Source of the DNA: an uncultured Aquimarina sp.
GTDB taxonomy: Bacteria > Bacteroidota > Bacteroidia > Flavobacteriales > Flavobacteriaceae
Length of the DNA stretch: 64,000 nucleotides
Direction of reading: 5' to 3'
Assembly: GCA_947502885.1 (NCBI GenBank)
Contig: CANNBP010000006.1
Coordinates: forward strand, 124,001 to 188,000
In this document: one piece after another, positions 54,501-62,500 of the stretch
How positions within the stretch are numbered: the first letter of the stretch is position 1
Layout: the number at the start of each line of letters is the position of its first letter
Notes under the pieces: model-generated
What the model was told of the DNA's origin: nothing
Seen by the model: the letters and a program-made list of their open reading frames with translations, nothing else
Databases searched by the model: none
Made by a program: the position numbers and the translations under genes

Positions 54501-56540
54501 ATTAGAATCTACGGTTGAATTAACCGTTCCTTTAGATTCAAATTTTACTAGATCGTATAAATCATCTAAAAAAACGAATGTTGTTGTTTCTTCTTTCTTT
54601 GTTATTAATGTTTCATATTTAGAAAATGTAAGTATTAGTTTTGGATTTACATCCTTAATAATAAAATCTATACGTTGTTTTGGGTAGTTGATATCTATAG
54701 GCACATAGGCTCCACCCGCTTTCATTACTGCCAATATTGATATGATCATTTCTAATGAACGATCAACACAGACAGGAACCATCGTTTCAAGATCAACCCC
54801 ATGCTTAATTAGATAATTGGCTAATTGATTTGAAGTTTCATCTAATTCCTGATAGGTCATTTTTTTGTCTTCAAAAACAAGAGCTATTGCATTAGGGTTC
54901 TCAAGGGTTCTTTCTTTAAACAAATCTAAAACCGTTTTACTCTTAGGAGAATCAAAATCAGAATCCTTTTTGTTATAGATGTTTAAAAATCGTTCTTTTT
55001 CGACTTTGGTTAGAAGGTTTATTTTAGAAATCTCTACTTCTAAATTATCACTAAGGTTAGATAATAATTCTTTATAATGCTGTATAAATTGTCGCATTAT
55101 ACCTTCATCATAAACATCTGTATTATATGCCACAGAAAAATCCAACGTTTCCTCTTTTTCTCTAAAAACACATACTACATCATTTTGAACCATATATTTT
55201 CCTGCATCTCTTATCTCTTCTTGATCTTCCTCTATTTCATTTCTTGATTTTAAGGTATCATTTTCTATAACAATTGAGAAATCAAACAGTGGACTACGGC
55301 TTGCATCTCTCTTTAGGTTTAAATCTTGAACCAAACTATCAAATGGATATACTTGATGGTTGTATGCGTTTAATATTGATTCTTTAACTTGATTAAAAAA
55401 ACTAATTAAAGTTTTTGTTGAGTCAATTTCAGTTCGCAATGCCATTGTATTGACATAAAACCCTATTTGATTTTCAAGATCTTCGTGATGTCTTCCGGCA
55501 ATAGGAGAACCAATAGTGATATCTTTTTCATGAGTATATCTATAAATTAGTACCTTCATTATAGTTACCAATCCCATAAACAGACTTCCTCCATTTTTTT
55601 TAAACACACCATTTACTTTTTTTGTTACATCAGAAGAGATAGTTGTACTTAAAAGTTTTCCGTTACTTGTCTTAAACTTAGGCCTTATTTTTGAAGAAGG
55701 TAAATTCAACAGACTAGGAATGGTAGAGAATTGTTGCTTCCAATAATTTTTATGAGCTTGATAAGCTCCATTTTCTAATTGGAGAATTTGCCAATTTGCA
55801 TAATCTTTATATTGGATTTTAAGTTCTGGTAAATTAGGTTTTTTTTCACTTTTAAAGGCTTCATAAAATACGGTTACATCTTTAATTAGTACGTTAATCG
55901 ACCAACCGTCACTAATAATATGATGCATGTTATAATAAAATACATTATTGCCTTCACTCAATTGAAAGATAGTCAACCTTAATAAAGGACCATTTTCTAA
56001 ATCAAATGGTTTGTAGATATCTTTCTCTATATAGTCTCCTACGGATGTTTCTTCACGATCAGAATTTATAAAATTTAGACATTTTATGTCAAAATCAAAT
56101 TCTTCAAAAGGTACTATCCATTGACGAATTTTTCCTTTTCGATCTTCTTTAAATACGGTTCGTAATATTTCGTGTCTTTCAATAGTGGCCAAAATTGCTT
56201 TTCTGAAAACATTGATATCAGAGAAGTTGTTAAGTTGAATATGCCCATACATATTATAAACAGATGAATCCTCAACCATCCTTGAGGTCAACCAAAGTCT
56301 ATACTGCCCGGAAGATAATGGATAAGAATTTGCTCTTTCAACTTTAGGAATCACTTTGACACTTTCTTCCTCATCTATTTGATTATTTACGAGTAGATAA
56401 GTAATCAAGTCTGCTTTATGTGCTTTTATCTTAGTCTTTATCTCTTCTGTTAAATTTCCATTATGATTAATTTTAATATTTCCTTTGTCGACTCTCAAAT
56501 GAATATCCAGATCTAATAATTGTTTAATAAAATTTTTCAT
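48585..56540 (-). CDS. NRPS: TubC_N-C-A(aromatic)-PCP-E-C-A(Asn)-PCP
   Basis: A bimodular synthetase of 2651 residues: TubC_N docking (1-50); C1 (70-505, HHIISDGW); A1 (510-1015; YTSGTTGVPKG, NGYGPTE, NGKVDKK); PCP1 (LGGDSIKS, ~1068); an E domain (1110-1545) with intact HHLVVDG, EGHGRE, GWFTSVYP and NYLGDF; C2 (1580-2030, HHHILMDGW, the class that follows E); A2 (2040-2530; YTSGSTGLPKG, NEYGPTE, NGKIDKK); PCP2 (LGINSLE, ~2582); and an acidic tail. The A1 pocket reads D-A-S-T-I-A-G-V-C-K, close to Tyr/Phe codes such as DASTVAAVCK. A2 reads D-L-T-K-I-G-E-V-G-K, predicted Asn. Predicted product: D-aromatic residue followed by Asn. Its start is two bases after the upstream hybrid gene's stop, and the acidic tail (EVLNDFL) probably docks to the PKS. 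Confidence 0.95.
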   Translation of the reverse strand: MKNFIKQLLDLDIHLRVDKGNIKINHNGNLTEEIKTKIKAHKADLITYLLVNNQIDEEESVKVIPKVERANSYPLSSGQYRLWLTSRMVEDSSVYNMYGHIQLNNFSDINVFRKAILATIERHEILRTVFKEDRKGKIRQWIVPFEEFDFDIKCLNFINSDREETSVGDYIEKDIYKPFDLENGPLLRLTIFQLSEGNNVFYYNMHHIISDGWSINVLIKDVTVFYEAFKSEKKPNLPELKIQYKDYANWQILQLENGAYQAHKNYWKQQFSTIPSLLNLPSSKIRPKFKTSNGKLLSTTISSDVTKKVNGVFKKNGGSLFMGLVTIMKVLIYRYTHEKDITIGSPIAGRHHEDLENQIGFYVNTMALRTEIDSTKTLISFFNQVKESILNAYNHQVYPFDSLVQDLNLKRDASRSPLFDFSIVIENDTLKSRNEIEEDQEEIRDAGKYMVQNDVVCVFREKEETLDFSVAYNTDVYDEGIMRQFIQHYKELLSNLSDNLEVEISKINLLTKVEKERFLNIYNKKDSDFDSPKSKTVLDLFKERTLENPNAIALVFEDKKMTYQELDETSNQLANYLIKHGVDLETMVPVCVDRSLEMIISILAVMKAGGAYVPIDINYPKQRIDFIIKDVNPKLILTFSKYETLITKKEETTTFVFLDDLYDLVKFESKGTVNSTVDSNNLINIIYTSGTTGVPKGVLCEHKGVLNLTVAQIKEMGLTRNDCTLQFASFSFDAFTSEVFTTLGSGASLVLTSNEVIKSKESIVDLIQKESITVVTLPPSYQVVLDDGLATLRVIISAGEAIHIEQTRVLQGYGVKVINGYGPTENTVCSTMSSDPVSDFSTTIGKPLNNVQVYILDFNLQLVPSGVIGEICVSGDQIVRGYLNRPELTKEKFISHPFKKGEKLYKTGDLGRWLSDGDIEFIGRADNQIKIRGFRIELDGVENVLNNISSVSHGVVLVAKNEEGEKGLVAYVKSNEKFDKDRIKSQMLSVLPEYMVPSMIFELQEFPLTSNGKVDKKSLQNILIENVQDVEHIPPQTKEEKDLVHILETVLKSKNIGIKDNFYNLGGDSIKSILVLSRLKQKGYMLNAEIVMKNPIVEDLAKHMVITDFKQVDQKEVAGKSSFTPIQQYFFNSIAIKNPHHFNQSVVLKSTKEIDHDVVDQCLQILVNHHDALRMVYKNKNLRWEQYNQDTSGKHYEINFYNLEDSKDPFDEMSKLGDEIQKSFRIDEGPLVKITHFRFKNEDHLALIIHHLVVDGFSWRILLEDLATLYDQIKSGSQVNLPLKTDSFKHWALLQNEYANGKKIEDEKSYWDELFKEEIPDIPHKNTVRSKVSNKQKELTFTLSNSITNLLQTKFHQVYNTQINETLLTGLSLALQNTFGLDKYVVEMEGHGREKIINDIDISRTIGWFTSVYPIILDISKSKDNKDALVELKETLRKIPNNGIGYGMLKYLRNSFSNEIKPSIRFNYLGDFGNKVGNSENSIFEYSSEDIGADLDEVNKENRMLNISGIMVQGKLQISITYPVDLYEEIVIEKLMEEFEKELSKLIVDVSNEETQYITPYDVTFKNLSIGQLNKVNKDNNIEDIYKLSPLQEGIYFTWLSKVSNEFYFEQIHYRLKNVELEILNVEKAYEQLIDRHPILRTSFTNNLSDTPLQIVWKKAPYHFEYECLSDKNLKTDERKIYVEKVKREDVMLGFDMEKPSQMRLRIINFGNNEYEFIWSHHHILMDGWCMGLLINDFYQILSNLTSDNPIELKKPIKYSNYIEWLNTIDQEASLNYWRTYLSGYSEKTGIPYTKGNDSEKAYEEKKEILEIKGELFDKIADLCKELGITQNIFVQGIWGYLLSKYNDTQDVVFGLVVSGRPTDIVNVQEILGLFINTIPVRSRYRLEDSPSELLTQMHNEALNTNLHHYVNFSKVVSQSELGANLIDHVLVFKDFLRRKVNEEYEQNSFGTLVIEDIETFERNNFEYNIEVIPTSNSIRIDINYNKNKFDKSFIRTIFEHLKNTAIHFVTDPYKPLKNINYISSAENETIIDDLKGEVVNLEKRSTVVDQFIEQANSTPNAIALSFGNKEISYKKLQEATSAFALFLREEYQIKTGDYVGVYLDHSDWMVVAVLGIIRAGAIFVPINTKLPMERKSFMTKETNMSLLVTETAYMFDLDFYEGNSTAIDVEFDPIQNTDVSQLDFPAHSDLAYAIYTSGSTGLPKGVAISHKSLSNYLTWAKSEYLTNDLSNFNFGLFTSLSFDLTITSLFLPLISGGRLFVFDTKQELKDIFKEYLDSDISCIKLTPAHITLLRNIDITLDKKHVQLAIVGGDTLHANHVNVLKNLNANIKIYNEYGPTEATVGCIVSQVDEKEKITIGRPIANTQIYIMDQNGQILPKGIKGEICIGGDGLSLGYLNRKALTEQKFVDNPIVIGEKIYKTGDLGRLELDGNISYEGRIDDQIKINGYRIELGEIQNILQSKDSINSVIISAKHIHEDQLKLVAYFTAEINENPEDLRAYMSKKLPEYMIPNYFIQLERFPLNVNGKIDKKNLPDPSGELLFGNKNYVAPSNNYETRMVDLLAQLTGIETKDISIEANFFDLGINSLELMKMENLINNEFQTNIQITQLFEYSNIKDLVRNVFDEQNEEEKNEEEIDLSTEVDEVLNDFL

Positions 56541-56542
56541 AA

Positions 56543-59500
56543 TTATAATATCTCTTCGTATTTGGTATTAGAAATTTCTTGTTTTTTTTCTTTTTTGCTT
56601 AAACGGTTTTCAACTTTTTTTGCCAAGCTTTTAATATTCGGATTCATAAAAAAGTCTTTAAGGTCCAATGCCACATCATACCTTTTATGAATGCTATTTG
56701 ATAATGTCATCGCTTTTAGAGAATCGCCTCCTAGTTCAAAAAAATCATCATTGATTCCTATATTTTTTATTCCAAAAAAGGTTTCAAATAAATGCACCAA
56801 CTCTTTTTCTGTTTCAGTCTTTGGTTCTATAAATACTGTTGAGACTTTATCTCTACTGATATCCTTTTTATGTGCGGTATCCCCATTTTGATTGATCTCA
56901 CTTTTTTGATTCACTTTATATACCCACTTATTAATTCGATAGTCCAGATCAGCCACGGAAACAATTAATTGTGGAATTTGTGGATACGACAATACTCTTT
57001 CCAAAATACTAATAGTTTCTTCGGGAGTAGTGCTTAGTTCATCTGTTTCATTTCCAAAATTCAAGCCATCGTAGTTAATACTTATACTATTTTTAATAAT
57101 TCCTTCTTGAGATATATGATCCATAAACATATTTGCCGCTGCATAAGTTCCAAATTCTTTTCCTCCGATTATAGATGCTATAGACGAAGAGAATATGCAA
57201 AAATCCAACTCACGATTTTTGAATATTTCTTTAAGAACTATGGTTCCATTTACTTTGGGTTGAAAATGTTCTTCACATTTTTCTGGTTCTAGTAAATGAA
57301 TTCCCCTTCTTATCATTTCTCCTTGGATTCCGGCGGTATGAATTACTCCATTTATAGTTCCGAATATAGATTCTCCTTCTTCAATTTTTTTTCGAACTTC
57401 TTCTTCATTAGAAATATCAACTTTATAATACAGTACCTTTCCTTTATCCTCTAATGACTTTAAACGAGTAGATTTTGTACCTTCTTGACCAATTTCCATC
57501 ACCGAACTTCGTCCAATTATTATAAGAGAGGCATCGTATTGTTCTTGAAAATATTTTGCATAGGTATATCCCAAATTTCCTAATCCACCAGTTATAAGAT
57601 AAACTCCTTTTGACTTCACTCTTGAAGTTTCCTTTTCCTGTTTCTTAAGCTCTACAGAGCGATAATATTTCACCCATCTATTATTATATCTATATGCAAT
57701 ATTCCTTTCTAATGTATTACTAATAACCTCATTATAAAGCTTATCTTCCAGAGCCATATCACCTTCTCCTAAGACTATGTCAATATTTTTTGAATTTATC
57801 TCTGGATTTTCCTGGGACATAATTAAGGATACCCCCATAAGTAGTGACTTCTCACATTGTAAGTTCTCATTACCCAAAACTTTATGTATTCCATTTGTTA
57901 TTGTAATTACCTTAATTGGATACTTCTTTTCTTGTCGATTTAAGCATTTGGCAATATTTAAAAGACTATAAAACCCTAATTGCTTGTAGATACCTTTTTT
58001 GTACTCTGTAATACCTAAACTATATAAATGAACTATATTCTCTGGGTAAATATTTTGAGCATTCAAATCTTCAAACAACAACTCATAATCTTTATAGTTA
58101 CGAGGATCTATCAAATAGGTGAAATCATTCTTTTTAATAAAAGTATCTCCTTCTCCTACTTCAATAACCTTATTTGTTGTTTTTAACTTTTTGATCAATT
58201 TTTCACAATGATTTAGGCTATTCTTAAAAACTAAATAACATTGATCATTATTTTGATCTTTTGAGTGCACAAGTATATTTTCTTGTTTCCAAGATGGTGT
58301 ATAAAACCATTTGGATGAATCCCCTTTTTTATGTTTAGTACCGAATTTTAATTTTTCTTCTAATGTGGTATTAAGATTTTCTCCAATTGGGTACTTAATT
58401 TTTTCAAACGGATATGTGGGTAATGAAATTTTGGACAGAGCAGCATTACTATGTAAATTTTGCCAATCTATCGACACCCCATATCTCCATAATTTTCCTA
58501 TGCTTGTCAATAAATATTCGGTATCATTTACTATTTCTTTGGGGTGTCTAACTAGATTTTCGACCCTACAATTTTTTGTATAAGAATTACACTGGCGTGC
58601 AAAATTAGACAATGTTTTACCCGGACCTATTTCAATGAATATTAAATCCTTATTTGTCCTAAAAATTGACTCTAATCCATCTAAAAACCTAACAGTTTTA
58701 CGAATATGATTAAACCAATAATCTCCATGCATTACTTGATCTTTCTTGATTTTTTTTCCAGTAACGTTTGATATATAAGGTATTTTAGGTGATTCTATAT
58801 TTACTTCTGAAAAAACTTTAAGAAACTCTTCCTTTATTGGAGCCATCATTTCAGAATGAAAAGCATGAGAAGTTTTTAACTCTTGATATACAACCTCCAT
58901 ATCATCCAATTGCTCTTGAATGGCCAAAATAGCTTGGGTACTTCCTGATAATATGCAACTTTTATCCGAATTAACTGCTGCTATACTTATCTGATCATTT
59001 AAAAATAATTGAACCTCATCTTCTGTTAACCCAACACTCATCATAGTACCTTTCGGTAATTTTTGAATCATTTCTCCTCTAGCAATAACCAATCGAATAG
59101 CGTCTTTCAACGTAATCACTCCACTAATACAAGCTGCAACATACTCCCCAATACTATGTCCTATCATCATATCAGGTTTAACTCCTAAGGCATCTAACTG
59201 TTTGGCCAGCGAATATTCAAAAATGAATAATAAAGGCTGTGTATTTTGAGTTTCATTTATTAAGTCACTTTCTTCTGAAGAAAAGAGAAGTTCTTTATAA
59301 TCTACTCCATTTATAGAGGCTGCAAGTTTAAAACAATAATCAATGGTAGTTTTAAATACCTTTTCTGTATTGTATAAGTCCCTTCCCATATTAAGATACT
59401 GAGCGCCTTGGCCTGGGAACATAAATACAATCTTTTTATTTTCACCTCTCGTATCTATTTCTAAATCTTCTGAATCAATTTTATCTATTAGGACACCCAA

Positions 59501-62500
59501 ATTATTGGCAATAAATGAAGTCCTGTGCAAAAATTCGCTTCGTCCGGCTTGTAATGTCCATGCTAATTTCTTGATATCAATAGATGGAGTTCTCTCTATA
59601 AACTTTTTAAGATTTTTCTTTTGCTGTTCTAATGCTTGTGGTGTTTTAGCAGACAGAATAATTAATTGAGGTTTATCATTCTTATTGGCTTCTTCTTCTT
59701 TAATGTATTCTTCCAAGACAACATGTGCATTAGTGCCTCCAATCCCAAAAGAACTTACTCCTGCTCGACAAGGTCCCTTATATGGTGACTTCCAATTTTT
59801 CAATTCAGTGTTTACATAAAATGGAGATGTTTCATAATTTAATTCCGGATTAGGCGAAGTAAAATGTAAAGAGGGAACCAGTTGTTTATTTTTAAGACAA
59901 AGTACTGTTTTGATAAATCCTGTAATACCTGCTGCCGTATCCAAGTGTCCCATATTACTTTTTACTGTACCTAAAGCACAATATTTACTAGCCCCTGTAC
60001 CAAACACCTGCCTTAGAGCTTCAAATTCAATTACATCTCCCAATTTTGTAGCCGTACCATGGGCCTCTATATAACTAATTGTATTTGGAGAAACTCCAGA
60101 AAATCTTTGTGCCATTTGGATAACGTCTACCTGACCATCAATACTTGGAGCTGTAAACCCAACTTTTCTGTTTCCATCATTATTTATTGCACTGCCTTTA
60201 ATAACTGCTAGTATATTATCTCCATCTTTTTTGGCTTCACTGAGTTTTTTTAGAACTACTAATCCTGCTCCTTCAGATTCTACAGTACCATTAGACAGCA
60301 CATCGAATGTTCTTGTATGACCATCATTAGAACTAACCATTCCCTCAGAATAAAAATAACCTTTTTGATCTGCTGATTTTAACGCTATACCTCCTGCTAA
60401 TGCAATATGGTTTTCTCCTGACAACAAACTCTTTACCGCCTGATTAACGGCTACCAAAGAAGTAGAACAAGCTGTATTTATAGTATAAACACCTCCTTTT
60501 AAATTAAGACGATAGGCTACCAAAGAGTTTAAAAAGTCTTTATCTTGTAATTGAGCTGCAGTAAACCAATCAACATTTGAATCATCATTGGTAAGTAAGC
60601 TAAATAATTTCCAATTTAAATTTGCACGTGATCCTGCATATAATCCTATTAATCCAGGATAGGTTAAGGGGTCATACCCAGCATCTTCTAAAGCACTCCA
60701 AACTAATTCATGAAAAATCCTAGTTTGAGGATCCATCATCTTAGCCTCATCTGGTAAATATCCAAAAAAACTAGAATCGAAATACTCTTTGTCATTTAGG
60801 AAAAAACTAGAACGTATATAATTTTTGTCATTTAAAACATCTTCAGAAATTCCAAAACTAATTAATTCTTCTTCACTAAAATGCTTTAATGGTTCTACCC
60901 CTTTTTTAAGATTATCCCAGAACTGATGTACGTTATCTGCTCCTGGTGCTTTCATCGCCATTCCTATAACAGCTATATCGCTACTACCTTTTTCCTCTTC
61001 TAAAATAGTTCTTGGAGTATTCAATTTATCCAGCTCCTTTTCAGTTGTTTTTAAATTTTCTCCTTTTCCGCTTAATAATTGTGATTGTAGCCGTATGGAT
61101 GTATTTTGAAACAAGGAAGCTACTGAAACGTCTTTTCCAAATATTTTTTTGATCTCAAGGTGTAACTCCATAATATGTAAAGAATTCCCACCTAACTGAA
61201 AAAAACCAATATCAATTCCTATATTTTTTGGATTAATGCTTAGTAACTTACTCCAAATTTGAACTAATTCTCCTTCTATTTGATCTCTTGGGGCAATATA
61301 TTCTGTATCAAAATCAATACTTGAAGGAATACTGCTTAATAATATACTATGGTCTACTTTTCCATTTGAAGTTAATGGTATTGCCTCAATCTGGATAATC
61401 TTTGAAGGAACCATATAGTTTGGAAGTTGCTCCTGCAGGTAACTTTGAAGTTCGGATAACTCCACTCTTTCTTTTCCGACAAAGTACCCTAAGAGTCTTT
61501 TTTTTGCATTCTCTTCATCTACAACTATTGCTGCTTCGGTAACAAGGTTATGAGCTTCTAATACCTCTTTTACTTCAATAAGACCTACTCTATATCCTCT
61601 TATTTTTACCTGATCATCTATTCTTCCTAAGTATTGAATATCTCCATTAGAAAGCCAACATCCCAAATCACCCGTTTTATATACTTTTTCATCTCTTTTA
61701 AAGGGATTCGGAACAAACTTGGCATGGGTTTCGTCTTTCTTATTCAAATACCCTAATGCTAATTGAGGTCCACCAATACAAATTTCTCCTGTAACACCAA
61801 TAGGCAGTAGTTCATCATTATCTAATATGTATACCTGTACATTTGTAGTTGGTTTACCTATTAGAATCTCTTCATCATCCTCTACAGTAATTTTTTTACT
61901 AATACAACCGACTGTTGTTTCTGTTGGCCCATATTCATTCCATAACGTAGTTGTTTTACCATAGAGTGAAAACAACCTCTTAACCAAAGTATAAGGAAGC
62001 TCTTCACCTCCCAAAATAAATACTTTACTATTATGATCTATCAGTTCTTGTTTGTTATTTTCGACAAAATCTAATAGTACGCTTAAATGAGAAGGAGTTA
62101 ACTTAATTATTTCAAGAGAACTTTCTGATACTAGTTTTAACTCTTCTAGATAATTTTCTTGTGTTGCTATAATCTCAATTACTCCCCCTGTTATAAGAGG
62201 AGTAAAAATACTTGTGATTGTTAAATCAAAAGATATTGAAGTTACTAATGTAAACTTTAAAGATTCGTTATTTGTATATGTTTTTGCCGCATATTGAATG
62301 TAATTGCTTAATGATTTATGAGATATTACTACTCCTTTTGATTGCCCTGTTGTTCCTGATGTATAAATACAATACGCCGGTTTATCTTCATTTATATCAA
62401 TTATTAATTCTTTGGATGAGTAATTATTAAAATCAAAAACATCAATATTTAATACAGTTCGGTTGGCAAATAGTTTAACATACTTTTCATCGCATATTAC

